This document shows, one piece after another, positions 1 to 8,467 of a DNA stretch of 54,442 bases. Origin of the DNA: Acidobacteria bacterium Ga0077553. GTDB lineage: Bacteria; Acidobacteriota; Terriglobia; Bryobacterales; Bryobacteraceae. The position numbers were made by a program, and so were the translations under genes. The first letter of the stretch is position 1. The number at the start of each line of letters is the position of its first letter. The stretch lies in assembly GCA_001464575.1 (NCBI GenBank), contig LNFE01000153.1, forward strand, positions 1-54,442, written 5' to 3'. The notes beneath the pieces were generated by a model. That model made no database searches. It had not been told where the DNA came from and saw nothing but the letters and a program-made list of their open reading frames with translations.

Positions 1-1002
1 GAGAAGGGTTGGGAGGATATCGAGCGTGGAGGCCATATCCATCGAGACCTGGCCGGGACGGATTACCCCGGGCCAACGGAAGATGCCGGGGACGCGGAAA
101 CCACCTTCATACGTCGTGCCCTTGGCGCCGCGGAGCAGACCCTTCGACCCGGTGTGCCAAGCTTCCACGCCGCCGGCTAACATGCGAGGCGGGAGGTCGT
201 GCCAGGGGCCGTTATCGCTCGTGAAGATGATTAACGTGTTCCGGTCGAGGTTCAGTTCGCGCAGCGTCCGGGTGATCTCGCCGACGGACCAATCGAGCGT
301 CTCAATGACATCGCCATAGTGCCCGGCGCGGGAACGGCCGCGCATCTTCTCCGGGGCGCTGACCGGGAGATGGGGCATGGCGTAGGGGAGGTACAGAAAG
401 AATGGGTTCGTTTTGTTAGCTCTGATGAACCGGACGGCTTCGTCGGTGTATCGGGGCGTCAGATTGGACTGGTCGGTGACCTGCTCGATGGAATCCTCGT
501 TCTTGTATAGATGCAAAGGACGGTCGGTCTTGACCCACGGCGGGATCATGTCGTTCGAGTAAGGCAAGCCGAGCCAGCCGTCGAAGCCGCGCTTGGTGGG
601 GAGTTGCGTGGCCGGCCGAAAGCCGAGGTGCCATTTGCCGATGGCCATCGTCCTGTAATCGCGCGCCTTGAGAAGTTGGGGCAGAAGGAGTTCCGACAGC
701 GGGAGTCCGCCGACGGTGTCAGGGCCCGTGTTGCCCGGTTGGCCGGCGCGAACGGGGTGGCGGCCGGTGAGCAGCCCGACTCGGGACGGGGTGCAGACGG
801 AGGCCGCGGCGTAGAAGGAGGTGAAGCGGATGCCTTCGGCGGCGAGGCGGTCAATATTCGGGGTGCGGAGGGTGGGATGGCCGTAGCAGGCGAGGTCGCC
901 GTAACCCATGTCGTCGGCGAAGAGGACGATGAAATTCGGCGGGCGGGAGACGGACTGGGCAAGCGCGGCGGCGAGGAACTCGCGCCGGGAGAATGGCAGC
1001 AT
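1..1002 (-). CDS. Sulfatase (arylsulfatase family), C-terminus cut by window edge
   Basis: Secreted enzyme of the alkaline-phosphatase/sulfatase superfamily that hydrolyses sulfate esters. The frame is open from the ATG at 1002 to the left edge, giving 334 residues; the family usually has about 450-500, so the C-terminal part is missing. Residues 1-20 look like a Tat-type signal (SRREFLAAALA). The metal-binding pair D30-D31 (FADDMGYGD) is followed by the C70-T-P-S-R motif, whose cysteine is converted to formylglycine in active members. GKWHLGF and the later TSDNGP motif also fit. The gene is divergent from the DUF2490 gene, with 35 bases between the starts. A formylglycine-generating-enzyme-like gene lies 2.7 kb away but lacks catalytic cysteines, so the activating enzyme is probably elsewhere. 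The substrate is not predictable. Confidence 0.93.
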   Translation of the reverse strand, partial: MLPFSRREFLAAALAQSVSRPPNFIVLFADDMGYGDLACYGHPTLRTPNIDRLAAEGIRFTSFYAAASVCTPSRVGLLTGRHPVRAGQPGNTGPDTVGGLPLSELLLPQLLKARDYRTMAIGKWHLGFRPATQLPTKRGFDGWLGLPYSNDMIPPWVKTDRPLHLYKNEDSIEQVTDQSNLTPRYTDEAVRFIRANKTNPFFLYLPYAMPHLPVSAPEKMRGRSRAGHYGDVIETLDWSVGEITRTLRELNLDRNTLIIFTSDNGPWHDLPPRMLAGGVEAWHTGSKGLLRGAKGTTYEGGFRVPGIFRWPGVIRPGQVSMDMASTLDILPTLL

Positions 1003-1037
1003 AGAGTGAATTCTATCGCCGGATACACTAACGGAGG

Positions 1038-1679
1038 ATGAAATTTATCTGGGTTGGGCTATTCTCCGCCGGTTTGGCCGCAGGGCAGGTGGACCGAAAC
1101 TCGCATGGCTGGTACCAATACTTCGGAGATCATCCGATCGGGAACAGCCGGTGGGGGCTTCATCTGGAGGGGCAATGGCGGCGGCACGATGTGCTGTTGC
1201 GCGGGCAGAATCTGTTGCTGCGGCCCGCGATCAATTTCAAGATCAACAAGACCTTCGAGCTCAGCGGGGGCTATGCGTTTGTCGAAACCTACCGCTATGG
1301 CAGTTATCCCGTGGCGCGAACTCTGCAGGAAAACCGGATTTATCAGGAGTTGCGGGTCCGGCACGATTGGGGAAAAGTCAAAGTGCTGCATCGGTTCCGG
1401 TCGGAGAACCGTTGGCTGCCGGGGCGCGGGATGATTCCGCTGAAGGGGAAAAACTGGTTGATTCTCGCGAATGAGGTATTTATTCCCACGCCGCCGGAAA
1501 CCTTTCCCAAGCCGCTCGACAACAATCGGGCGATGGTGCTTTGGGGACGGACGCTGAACCCGTATTGGCGGCTGGAGACAGGCTATATGCTGCAGTCGGT
1601 GACGCAGCGGAACGGGCGGGTCCGGGAGGACAATCATACGTTACTCTTCTCGCTGTGGAGCACGCAGCCGCTGCGTTAG
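1038..1679 (+). CDS. DUF2490 family outer-membrane protein
   Basis: Predicted secreted beta-barrel protein of 213 aa. Residues 1-17 form a signal peptide ending A-A-G-Q. The rest alternates charged and aromatic residues in a beta-strand pattern ([34 protein letters not shown]), typical of DUF2490 proteins, which have no established function. A GGAGG lies directly against the ATG, so the Shine-Dalgarno spacing is unusually short. It is divergent from the sulfatase, and its stop overlaps that of the convergent symporter in a shared TTAG (1676-1679). The family call rests on overall pattern and length, not on a catalytic motif. Confidence 0.75.
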   Translation: MKFIWVGLFSAGLAAGQVDRNSHGWYQYFGDHPIGNSRWGLHLEGQWRRHDVLLRGQNLLLRPAINFKINKTFELSGGYAFVETYRYGSYPVARTLQENRIYQELRVRHDWGKVKVLHRFRSENRWLPGRGMIPLKGKNWLILANEVFIPTPPETFPKPLDNNRAMVLWGRTLNPYWRLETGYMLQSVTQRNGRVREDNHTLLFSLWSTQPLR

Positions 1680-2911
1680 CGGTGGAGTTCGTCGTGAAGA
1701 GTCTGACGATCGAGATCGCCGGTCCAGCGGGCGACCACCACGGCGGCAACGCCGTTGCCGATGACGTTGGTGATGGCGCGAGCTTCGGACATAAAGCGGT
1801 CGATGCCGAGGATCAGCGCCAGAGCGGCGACAGGCACGTTGCCGACGGCGGAGAGAGTGGCCGCGAGGACGACGAAGCCGGAGCCGGTAACCCCGGCGGC
1901 GCCTTTCGAAGTGAGGAGCAGAACGGCCAGCAGGGTCAACTGCTGGGTGAGGGTCATCGGGGTGTTGGTGGCTTGCGCGAGGAAGACCGCGGCCATGGTG
2001 AGGTAGATGGAGGTACCGTCGAGGTTGAAGGAATAGCCGGTGGGGATGACCAGGCCGACGGTGGACTTCCCCGCCCCGAGGGCTTCGAGCTTGGCCATCA
2101 TGCGGGGGAGCGCGGCCTCCGATGAGGAGGTGCCGAGCACGATCAGCAGCTCCTCGCGGATGTAGCGCAGGAAGCGGAAGATGTTGAACCCGTGAAGGCG
2201 GGCGATTAGCCCGAGGACGCCGAAGATAAAGACGACGCAGGTGAGATAAAAGGTAGCCATGAGCTTGGCGAGTGAAAGCAGGCTGCCCAAGCCGTAGGCC
2301 CCGACGGTGAAGGCCATCGCGCCAAACGCCCCGATGGGCGCGGCGTACATGATGATTTTCACAATGTTGAAGAAGAGTTCGCTGGCCTGTTCAATCACCT
2401 GAAAGACGACGCTATTGCGGCCGCCAATGCGTTGAAGGGCAATGCCGGAGAGCAGGGCCAGGAAGAGAACCTGAAGAATTTCCCCCTTGGCAAAGGCGTC
2501 AATGAAGGTGGTGGGGATGATGTGGAGGAGGAAGTCCTGGGTCGAGCCCATCTTGCCGGGCTTGGCGTACTCGGCCACCGAAGCGCCGTTGAGCGTGGCC
2601 ACGTCGACGTTCATGCCCGCGCCAGGTTGTACGGTATTGACGACAATCAGCCCGACGATGAGCGCGAACGTAGACACGACTTCGAAGTAGAGCAGCGCCA
2701 GGCCGCCGGTGCGGCCAACCCGTTTCAGGTCTTCGCTGCCAGCGATTCCGAGAACCACTGTCGTGAAGATGATCGGGGCGATGATCATCTTAATAAGCTT
2801 GATGAAGCCGTCGCCGAGGGGCTTCATGGCGGCCCCGGTCTCTGGAGCGAGGGAGCCGAGAACGCACCCGATGGCGATCGCCACGAGGACCTGAACGTAG
2901 AGAGAGCGCAT
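1676..2911 (-). CDS. dctA: Dicarboxylate/amino acid:cation symporter (DctA/GltP type)
   Basis: Inner-membrane secondary transporter of the DAACS family, importing C4-dicarboxylates or acidic amino acids with protons or sodium. The 411 aa match family length. Diagnostic elements are the N-terminal M-R-S-L-Y-V-Q-V start, the serine-rich re-entrant loop [11 protein letters not shown], the substrate/cation site NLDGTSIY, and the late helix motif VIGNG. I chose the ATG at 2911 because it aligns with the usual DctA N-terminus and has AAAGAG upstream; the frame continues 31 residues further upstream with no membrane character. It is divergent from the esterase gene, so its promoter must overlap that gene's 5' end. 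Wording in relatives favours DctA, but GltP-type specificity for glutamate/aspartate cannot be excluded. Confidence 0.85.
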   Translation of the reverse strand: MRSLYVQVLVAIAIGCVLGSLAPETGAAMKPLGDGFIKLIKMIIAPIIFTTVVLGIAGSEDLKRVGRTGGLALLYFEVVSTFALIVGLIVVNTVQPGAGMNVDVATLNGASVAEYAKPGKMGSTQDFLLHIIPTTFIDAFAKGEILQVLFLALLSGIALQRIGGRNSVVFQVIEQASELFFNIVKIIMYAAPIGAFGAMAFTVGAYGLGSLLSLAKLMATFYLTCVVFIFGVLGLIARLHGFNIFRFLRYIREELLIVLGTSSSEAALPRMMAKLEALGAGKSTVGLVIPTGYSFNLDGTSIYLTMAAVFLAQATNTPMTLTQQLTLLAVLLLTSKGAAGVTGSGFVVLAATLSAVGNVPVAALALILGIDRFMSEARAITNVIGNGVAAVVVARWTGDLDRQTLHDELHR

Positions 2912-2938
2912 GAACTCTTTATGATATGCTCCGGATCG

Positions 2939-3736
2939 ATGTTCCTCCGAAATTTTGTCCTGATAGCAGCAGCCCTGCCCGCTCTTTTTGCGGCTGATCC
3001 GCACTTCAATATCCCGTTGTGGGAGCCCGGCAAGGTACCGATGGCGCTGGGCGATGGTCCGCTGGACGCACCGTTTCTGACCGTGTTTAAGCCGACCGGT
3101 AAGTCGAATGGGTCGGCGGTGGTAATCGCTCCGGGCGGATCGAACATCATGTTGATGTACAACCTCGAAGGGATCGATATCGCGGAGCGCTTCAACGACT
3201 GGGGGACCACGGCATTCGTGCTGACCTACCGGTTGAGTCCGCGGTACAACGAAGCGGCGCGGGCGTTAGACGGAAACCGGGCGATGCGGATTGTCCGGTC
3301 GCGAGCCAAGGAGTTCGGCCTTGACCCGGAACGGATCTCGTTTGCCGGGTTCTCGGCCGGTTCGAGCATGGCGCGGAACGTAGCGGCGACGGCGACCGCG
3401 GGCGACCCCAATGCGGCGGATCCGGTGGAAAAGCTATCGTCGAAGGCGCATTCGCTCGTGATGGTTTATAGCGCCGGCCGGGCGATGCCGGGCGAGAAGC
3501 TAGCGGAGTTTCCTCCCGTGTTTCTGCTGGCGGCGGCCCACGACCGCGGAGCGGCCAACAGCTCGGCGCAGTTGTTTCTCGACATGAACAAGGCCGGAAC
3601 CGTCGTGGAGTTGCACCTGTACCAACGCGGGCGCCACGGCTTCGGCGCCGCGACGACCAGCCCGGAGTACGGGCCATGGATGGATCAGTTGAAACACTTT
3701 TTAAACTTGAACCAGTTCTTCGGGGGGAAGCAGTAA
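2939..3736 (+). CDS. Secreted alpha/beta hydrolase (acetylxylan esterase-like)
   Basis: Exported esterase of 265 aa. Signal peptide is residues 1-18 (ending LFAAD). The oxyanion region VVIAPGGSN is followed by the nucleophile elbow G-F-S139-A-G; AAHDRG near the C-terminus supplies the acid and RGRHGFG the histidine. This layout is that of small carbohydrate/carboxyl esterases annotated as acetylxylan esterase-like or BD-FAE. Start 2939 gives a clean signal peptide; an in-frame ATG at 2921 would add six residues. The downstream gene starts at the base after the TAA stop, so the two are translationally coupled. Substrate is inferred from family only. Confidence 0.82.
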   Translation: MFLRNFVLIAAALPALFAADPHFNIPLWEPGKVPMALGDGPLDAPFLTVFKPTGKSNGSAVVIAPGGSNIMLMYNLEGIDIAERFNDWGTTAFVLTYRLSPRYNEAARALDGNRAMRIVRSRAKEFGLDPERISFAGFSAGSSMARNVAATATAGDPNAADPVEKLSSKAHSLVMVYSAGRAMPGEKLAEFPPVFLLAAAHDRGAANSSAQLFLDMNKAGTVVELHLYQRGRHGFGAATTSPEYGPWMDQLKHFLNLNQFFGGKQ

Positions 3737-4570
3737 GTGAGGTTCGGAATCCTATTCTTGGCCGCCGGGATCGCGGCCGCGCAGCAGTTACCGAAGACGG
3801 TAAACGATGGATACGGCGAGTTTCTGCTGGTGCCGGCCGGGGCCTTCACCATGGGGGATACGACCGGCGAAGGGCTGGACCGGGAACGGCCAGTGCACGC
3901 GGTAACGCTCGACGCTTATTACATCGGAAAGCTGGAAGTGACCAACGCGGATTGGAAGAAGTTTCAAACCGATCCGGGCTATAACGATAAGAAGTTCTGG
4001 CCCAATGGATGGGTGGTGCCGAAGGATCAGAGCCACTATTGGAATCAGGCCAATAACCACGGCGGCGGCACCCCGGGCAGCGACAACTATCCCGTACTGG
4101 GAGTGAATTGGGACGCGGCCACGGCTTACTGTAACTGGTTGTCGGCCAAGACCGGGAAGAAGTACCGGCTGCCGACCGAGGCCGAGTGGGAGAAAGCCGC
4201 CCGGGGGACAGACAAGCGGAAGTTCCCGTGGGGCAACGAGATCAGCCACGACTTCGCCAATTATGTCGGCAAGCAGCGTTTCGATACCGGGATGGAGGTG
4301 GGTTCCTTTCCGAAGGGGGCGTCGCCGTACGGGGCGCTCGATATGGGGGGCAACGTGAGGGAGTGGTGCCAGGATTGGTATCAGCGCGACTATTACAAGG
4401 GGTCGCCGAAGAAGAATCCGAAGGGCCCGGCCAGCGGTGCCTACCGTGTTCTGCGGGGCGGTTCGTTTTTCTTTGAAGCGGGGGACCAGCGGGTTTCGGC
4501 GCGGAGCGGGGGATGGCCGTCTTTGCAGGCTTGGCGGATGGTCGGGTTCCGGCCGGCGCGGGAACCTTAG
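3737..4570 (+). CDS. SUMF1/formylglycine-generating-enzyme-like secreted protein lacking catalytic Cys
   Basis: Secreted 277-aa protein with a signal peptide (ending A-A-A-Q-Q) and one FGE-sulfatase (SUMF1) domain: FLLVPAGAFTMGD, the PVHAVTLDAYYIGKLEVTN block, PVLGVNWDAATAYCNWL, RLPTEAEWEKAARG, and GALDMGGNVREWCQDWY. True formylglycine-generating enzymes carry two active-site cysteines in the C-terminal RGGSxxC and YCxRYR segments. Here these read RGGSFFFEAG and QRVSARSG, with no cysteine, so it is unlikely to activate sulfatases. Such proteins are usually ligand-binding or other SUMF1-fold members. GTG start immediately follows the esterase TAA (TAAGTG), so co-translation is likely. It ends in a shared TTAG with the convergent sigma factor. 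Confidence 0.88.
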   Translation: MRFGILFLAAGIAAAQQLPKTVNDGYGEFLLVPAGAFTMGDTTGEGLDRERPVHAVTLDAYYIGKLEVTNADWKKFQTDPGYNDKKFWPNGWVVPKDQSHYWNQANNHGGGTPGSDNYPVLGVNWDAATAYCNWLSAKTGKKYRLPTEAEWEKAARGTDKRKFPWGNEISHDFANYVGKQRFDTGMEVGSFPKGASPYGALDMGGNVREWCQDWYQRDYYKGSPKKNPKGPASGAYRVLRGGSFFFEAGDQRVSARSGGWPSLQAWRMVGFRPAREP

Positions 4571-5265
4571 AAAGCCGCCAATTGGTCAAGTAAGTGGGCG
4601 TAGCGGCGGCTGAAAAGCCGGCAGCGGCCGCAGTCGGCCAGATGGGCGTCGATGGCGGCCACGACGGGGGGCGAGAGAGCTCCGTCGACATAGTCTCCAA
4701 GGCATTGGAGCACCTCCATACAACTCATGACCGTGGCGGGGTGGTGAGGCAACGGATGGCCGGGCCCTTGCTGGATAGCGGCGAGCATCCGGAGACGCGC
4801 CCGATGGAGCTTGCTTTTCAGGGCGGGGAGAGAGAGCCCGAGCATATCGGCGGCTTCTGCGCCCTCAATGCCTTCGATGTCACGGAGGAGCAGGACCTCG
4901 CGGTCCGCTTCCGGGAGTGACAACAAGGCTTGCTGCACAGTTTCGATGCGCTCCTGGCGGTCGAGCGAGAAGTCGGCTGCCCAGCCGGCATGGGTGGCGA
5001 GATGTTCCCAGGTGGCCTCGTCGACGGTGGCCTCGCGCTGGCGGCCCTGGCGACGGTGCTGGTTGGTAAGGATACGGATGAGCCAGTGCTTCAATGGTCC
5101 GCGGCCCTGCCACTGGCCGAAGTGCTCAATGGCGCTCAACATGGTCGCTTGCACAAGGTCTTCGGCCACGGTGGGATCCTGCGCGAGGTAGCGGGCCCAG
5201 TGCAGCAGCGCGGGCCGGAACTGATCGAGATCGGCTAGTGTTTCGGTGCGTTCTGAAGCGGACAC
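4567..5265 (-). CDS. ECF sigma factor fused to a zinc-finger anti-sigma (zf-HC2/ZAS) domain
   Basis: RNA polymerase sigma-70 factor of the ECF group, 232 aa from a GTG at 5265 (AGGA 8 bases upstream). Region 2 is visible as DLVQATMLSAIEHFGQWQ with PLKHWLIRILTNQHR, and region 4 as LSLPEADREVLLLRDIEGI, AADMLGLSLPALKSKLHRAR. After a short linker the frame continues into a zf-HC2 domain beginning SCMEVLQCLGDYVDG and ending H-L-A-D-C-G-R-C, an exact ZAS zinc motif (H-x3-C-x2-C) with an upstream Cys. This module is normally a separate anti-sigma protein. An internal ATG at 4728 could in principle start it separately but has no Shine-Dalgarno. The gene overlaps the 3' end of the DUF2892 gene by 31 bases, so both are probably one transcript. 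Confidence 0.88.
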   Translation of the reverse strand: MSASERTETLADLDQFRPALLHWARYLAQDPTVAEDLVQATMLSAIEHFGQWQGRGPLKHWLIRILTNQHRRQGRQREATVDEATWEHLATHAGWAADFSLDRQERIETVQQALLSLPEADREVLLLRDIEGIEGAEAADMLGLSLPALKSKLHRARLRMLAAIQQGPGHPLPHHPATVMSCMEVLQCLGDYVDGALSPPVVAAIDAHLADCGRCRLFSRRYAHLLDQLAAF

Positions 5266-5447
5266 GTACGGAATCCTAGCAGAATGTAGAGGGGGCAGGT
5301 GCCGAGGGCGCCGGTAAGCAGAGGCACGAGGCCGGCGTATCCCCAAGGGGTGGCGGGTCCCCATTGGGTTAGGGCGAGGCCAGCGAGGCCGATGAGGATG
5401 CGGAGGGCGCGGTCGAGGCCGCCGACGTTGGCAGTAAGCAGGTTCAT
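5235..5447 (-). CDS. DUF2892 (YgaP-like) small inner-membrane protein
   Basis: 70-aa membrane protein with two hydrophobic helices (ALRILIGLAGLALTQWG and YAGLVPLLTGALGTCPLYILLG). The N-terminus MNLLTANVGGLDRALR and the G-x-C-P-L-Y-x-L-L-G motif are characteristic of DUF2892 proteins, often found alone or fused to rhodanese domains. Two cysteines (TCPLY and RTCPL) lie near the C-terminal helix. Start 5447 is preceded by AAGGAG at good distance. It overlaps the start of the sigma-factor gene by 31 bases, suggesting coupling and perhaps a membrane or redox input to that sigma factor; that link is inference. Confidence 0.85.
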   Translation of the reverse strand: MNLLTANVGGLDRALRILIGLAGLALTQWGPATPWGYAGLVPLLTGALGTCPLYILLGFRTCPLQNAPKH

Positions 5448-5509
5448 GGAATGGACTCCTTTCGCTGGGGAAGAGCCGCGAGAAGGCGAAAGGATTCGGG
5501 GCGGCAAAA

Positions 5510-5995
5510 CTATTTTTGCGGCGGGGCGAGGGGCAGACGGTGGCGCTGGGCCCAGGATTGGAACACGACCGAGGTTTCAATGCGGACAACACCCTGATCG
5601 CTGGTGAAGTGATCGTAGGCGAGGTTCTTGAGATGCTCCATGTCCCGGATGGCGACGTGGGCCAGCAGGTCGAAGCGGCCGGCGAGTAAGAAGACCTGGC
5701 GGACTTCGGCGATCTGGTTGAGCCGGGCGACGAACATATCGACGGCGTCGCGCTGATGACGGGCGAGTTCGACGTGGACCAGAGCCTCCATGCCGAGACC
5801 CAGTTTTTTCAGGTCGACTTCGGCGTGGGCGCCGCGCAGCAGGCCGGAATCGCGGAGCGCCTTCAGGCGTTCGTGGCACGAGGACGGGGCGAGGCCAACG
5901 GCGGCGGCGAGTTGCTTGTTGGAGAGCCGAGCGTCGTTCGTCAAGAGCGCCAAAAGCTCGAAGGAGATTCGGTCAAGCGGTGCAGTGGAGGACAT
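5510..5995 (-). CDS. Lrp/AsnC family transcriptional regulator
   Basis: 161-aa one-component regulator. The N-terminal winged helix-turn-helix is seen in LDRISFELLALLTNDARLS, NKQLAAAVGLAPSSCHERLKAL and GLLRGAHAEVDLKKLGLG. The C-terminal RAM ligand-binding/oligomerisation domain is VHVELARHQRD, FLLAGRFDLLAHVAIRDMEHL and TSVVFQSW. The ATG at 5995 gives the standard N-terminus. Proteins of this kind bind amino acids or related small molecules and usually regulate themselves and a neighbour. The divergent dioxygenase starts only 18 bases away, so it is the likely target; that is inference. Confidence 0.92.
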   Translation of the reverse strand: MSSTAPLDRISFELLALLTNDARLSNKQLAAAVGLAPSSCHERLKALRDSGLLRGAHAEVDLKKLGLGMEALVHVELARHQRDAVDMFVARLNQIAEVRQVFLLAGRFDLLAHVAIRDMEHLKNLAYDHFTSDQGVVRIETSVVFQSWAQRHRLPLAPPQK

Positions 5996-6013
5996 ATTTC
6001 TGAAGTGTATTCG

Positions 6014-6910
6014 ATGGCGGCGAAGAGTTTCTTCGGCGATGATGAGGGGATGGTAACGATTGCGATCACAGAGGCCGACCGGAAGGAGTTCGAAGAGCGC
6101 GGATTTGTCGTGAAGCCCCAAGTCCTGGGCGCGGCTTTCGTTGAGGAGCTCCGCGATCGTTTTCCCCGGCTGTTCAAAGGCGAGTTCGATACAGGAGTGT
6201 ACCCGGACGAGTGGTATTGGCGAGAGGAGATGAGCCGGCCGGAGGCCACCAGGCACATGGCGAACGCCTGGAAGGCGGACCTGACGGTGGCGCGGCTCGT
6301 GCTGGCCGAGGAGTTGGCGCGCGCGGCAGGGCAGTTGAGCGGATGGGACAGCGTCAAGCTGGGACAGGACACGATCTGGTGGAAGCCCCCGCAGACGAAG
6401 TCGATCGGCTATCACCAGGACACCTCGTTCATGGAGTTTCTCGAGCCAACGCAGACGACCACATGCTGGGTGGCGCTGGACGATACCTACCGGGAGGCCG
6501 GAACGTTGGAGTATGCGGTGGGTTCGCACCGCTGGTCCGTGACGCCGATTCCAAAGGAGTTTCACGCCACCGAGGACTACCGGGCGCCGATGCGGGCGGC
6601 GGCCGGAGCGGCGGAGCCCGAGATTGCCTATGTGGAGGTACCGGCCGGCAGTTGCGTCTTTCATGCCGGCGAGATCTGGCACGGGTCGGGACCCAACACG
6701 ACAGGGGACCGGATGCGGCGGAGTATCGGGGTGCACTACCTGCCCGGCACGGTGCAGTTTAGCGACCGGCCGGGCGGCTACATTTACCGGCGGTACCAGC
6801 GCACAGGCGAGGCGGCCCTCGACGAGAGCTACTTTCCGATGGTGTGGCAAGGAGCGGGGGAGCGAACGGGTTGGATCGACGGCTATTTGGCGACCGGGAT
6901 ACGCCGGTAA
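6014..6910 (+). CDS. Phytanoyl-CoA dioxygenase (PhyH) family enzyme
   Basis: Fe(II)/2-oxoglutarate-dependent oxygenase, about 298 aa. The iron ligands are visible as Y-H-Q-D (H-x-D) and the distal histidine in GEIWHGSGPN; the arginine of RRSIGVHY is placed to bind 2-oxoglutarate. The N-terminal block EADRKEFEERGFVVKPQVL is typical of PhyH proteins, which hydroxylate diverse small molecules; the substrate here is unknown. The start is uncertain: ATG at 6014 (used), ATG at 6050 with GAGGGG directly against it, or GTG at 6005. It is divergent from an Lrp/AsnC gene with almost no space between, so regulation by that protein is plausible. Confidence 0.88.
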   Translation: MAAKSFFGDDEGMVTIAITEADRKEFEERGFVVKPQVLGAAFVEELRDRFPRLFKGEFDTGVYPDEWYWREEMSRPEATRHMANAWKADLTVARLVLAEELARAAGQLSGWDSVKLGQDTIWWKPPQTKSIGYHQDTSFMEFLEPTQTTTCWVALDDTYREAGTLEYAVGSHRWSVTPIPKEFHATEDYRAPMRAAAGAAEPEIAYVEVPAGSCVFHAGEIWHGSGPNTTGDRMRRSIGVHYLPGTVQFSDRPGGYIYRRYQRTGEAALDESYFPMVWQGAGERTGWIDGYLATGIRR

Positions 6911-6961
6911 AATCGCAAGGCCGATGAGCCACTTCGGTGGCCTGGGTTCGCTTACCTGGTT

Positions 6962-7822
6962 ATGAGGACCCTTTTTTCCATCATGCTGGGCGCCGCCACG
7001 TTATGCGGCGCCGAATATTTCCCGTTGCAGCCCGGGAATGAGTGGACCTATCGGAGCGAAACGGGAGGAACGACAACGACGATTCGCGTTGGTACCACGC
7101 CACTCGCAACGCAAGACGGACGCCTGTTTCACCGGGTGATTGGCTATACCGCCCAACCGCTTTGGGTACGGGCCGGCCAGGATAGCAATCTGTATTTCTA
7201 CGACGAGGAGTCCGGGCAGGACCGGCTGCTGACGAATTTCAGCAGCGAGTTCACGGCCGAGTTCCGGAATTGCACGGCCACCGGCAAACCAGAGCGAGAC
7301 GGCGTGATCAGCTATCGAAGCTCGTGCGCCGATGCGGGTTTGGAGCGGGAGGTCTACCAGGCCAATATCGGCATGGTGGAACGTACCGAACAGAGCATTG
7401 CGGGGCCGAAGACCATGAAGCTGATAGCCGCCAAGGTGGGCCAGTGGACGCTGGGCGGGCAGGACGGATCGCTGTTCCAGGTGCAGTTGGCGCGGAAGGA
7501 TGCGGCGACCTTGACGGTGACGATGCGGCTGAACGCCGGGCCGGCGCCCTTCCGGGTGGTGTTCCCCACCGGGCAGACCTACGACGTCGAACTCCGGGAC
7601 CCGGATGGCGAACTGGTGTGGCGCTGGAGCGAAGGCCAGGCGTTCATTCAGGTGCAGCGCGAGGTGGAGGTGACCGACGCCGGACTACGGTACAGCGTCG
7701 ACATCCCCTTGGCGTTGCAGTTGCCGCGGCCGTGGAAGGATGGGGTGTACAAAGTAGAAGCCTGGCTCACGACGGGGCCATCGGGACGGGAGTTCGCCGG
7801 GTCGGCGCGGATTACGCTGTAA
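6962..7822 (+). CDS. Secreted protein with C-terminal BsuPI domain
   Basis: 286-aa exported protein. Signal peptide is residues 1-17 (ending L-C-G-A). The N-terminal 170 residues begin YFPLQPGNEWTYRSE, a pattern common in uncharacterised secreted proteins of this phylum, and contain two cysteines (NCTATG, SSCADAG) that could form a disulfide. The C-terminal part fits the BsuPI (intracellular proteinase inhibitor) fold: VVFPTGQTYDVELRDPDGEL then VWRWSEGQAFIQ, and GVYKVEAWL. In most proteins this domain is structural and inhibitor activity is not shown. It stands alone between the dioxygenase and the pRiA4b-like gene on the same strand. Confidence 0.75.
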   Translation: MRTLFSIMLGAATLCGAEYFPLQPGNEWTYRSETGGTTTTIRVGTTPLATQDGRLFHRVIGYTAQPLWVRAGQDSNLYFYDEESGQDRLLTNFSSEFTAEFRNCTATGKPERDGVISYRSSCADAGLEREVYQANIGMVERTEQSIAGPKTMKLIAAKVGQWTLGGQDGSLFQVQLARKDAATLTVTMRLNAGPAPFRVVFPTGQTYDVELRDPDGELVWRWSEGQAFIQVQREVEVTDAGLRYSVDIPLALQLPRPWKDGVYKVEAWLTTGPSGREFAGSARITL

Positions 7823-7840
7823 GTACTGCATAATGCGTAC

Positions 7841-8467
7841 ATGGCCAGCGAAGTCTATCAACTGAAAGTAACCCTCCGGGACATTACGCCGCCAATTTGG
7901 CGGCGTATTCTCGTTCCGGGGTCCATGCAGTTAGACCATCTGCACGAGGCAATTCAGATCGCGATGGGATGGTCCAATTGCCACCTATATGAATTTGCGG
8001 TGGACCAACTCTCGTGGGGCCTACCGGAGGCCGACCTCTTTGGGGATTCAGGCACGCAGAGGGCGTCAAAGGCGACCGTGGCGCATGTACTGCCGGCGGA
8101 GAAGTCGTCGATGGTTTACGTCTACGATTTCGGCGACGATTGGAGGCACGGGGTGACGGCGGAAAAGATTCTGCCAACTTCAGGAGCGCTTGAGTTACCG
8201 GTGTGCGTCGCGGGCAAACGGGCGTGCCCGCCGGAGGATGTGGGTGGTCCGTTCGGCTACGCGGACTTTCTCGAGATGATCCAGGACCCCGAACACGAAG
8301 AACACGACGACATGCGGGAATGGGCCGGGGCAGATTTCGATCCCGAAAAGTTTGAGCTGGCGGCGATTAACGTGAACTTGCGCGAGTTATTCGCCACACC
8401 AAGGCGAAAAGCGACGCGAAAGCAAATAGAACGGCGGGCGGAAGCCAATCCGCGCCCGGGTAGCTGA
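7841..8467 (+). CDS. Plasmid pRiA4b ORF-3 family protein
   Basis: 208-aa cytoplasmic protein. The family signature is clear: YQLKVTLRDITPPIWRRILV at the N-terminus, LHEAIQIAMGWSNCHLYEF, YVYDFGDDWRHGVTAEKIL, then the cysteine-containing VAGKRACPPEDVGGPFGY. Members are widespread on chromosomes and their function is unknown; the name comes from a plasmid gene and is not evidence of mobility. The last 34 codons overlap the 3' end of a convergent minus-strand gene by 101 bases. The C-terminal tail is basic (RRKATRKQIERR), and may be a late addition. Confidence 0.9.
   Translation: MASEVYQLKVTLRDITPPIWRRILVPGSMQLDHLHEAIQIAMGWSNCHLYEFAVDQLSWGLPEADLFGDSGTQRASKATVAHVLPAEKSSMVYVYDFGDDWRHGVTAEKILPTSGALELPVCVAGKRACPPEDVGGPFGYADFLEMIQDPEHEEHDDMREWAGADFDPEKFELAAINVNLRELFATPRRKATRKQIERRAEANPRPGS

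Noticed and set aside
546..1028. 160-codon minus-strand frame overlapping the sulfatase
   Set aside because: Ser/Pro/Arg-rich out-of-frame product; the neighbouring frame encodes the sulfatase motifs.
2432..2938. N-terminal extension of the esterase frame
   Set aside because: It is antisense to the symporter and lacks a signal peptide; the start at 2939 gives a perfect one.
7841..8467. pRiA4b ORF-3 gene as sign of a plasmid or transposon
   Set aside because: The family is common on chromosomes; no transposase, integrase, terminal repeats or composition shift is seen nearby.
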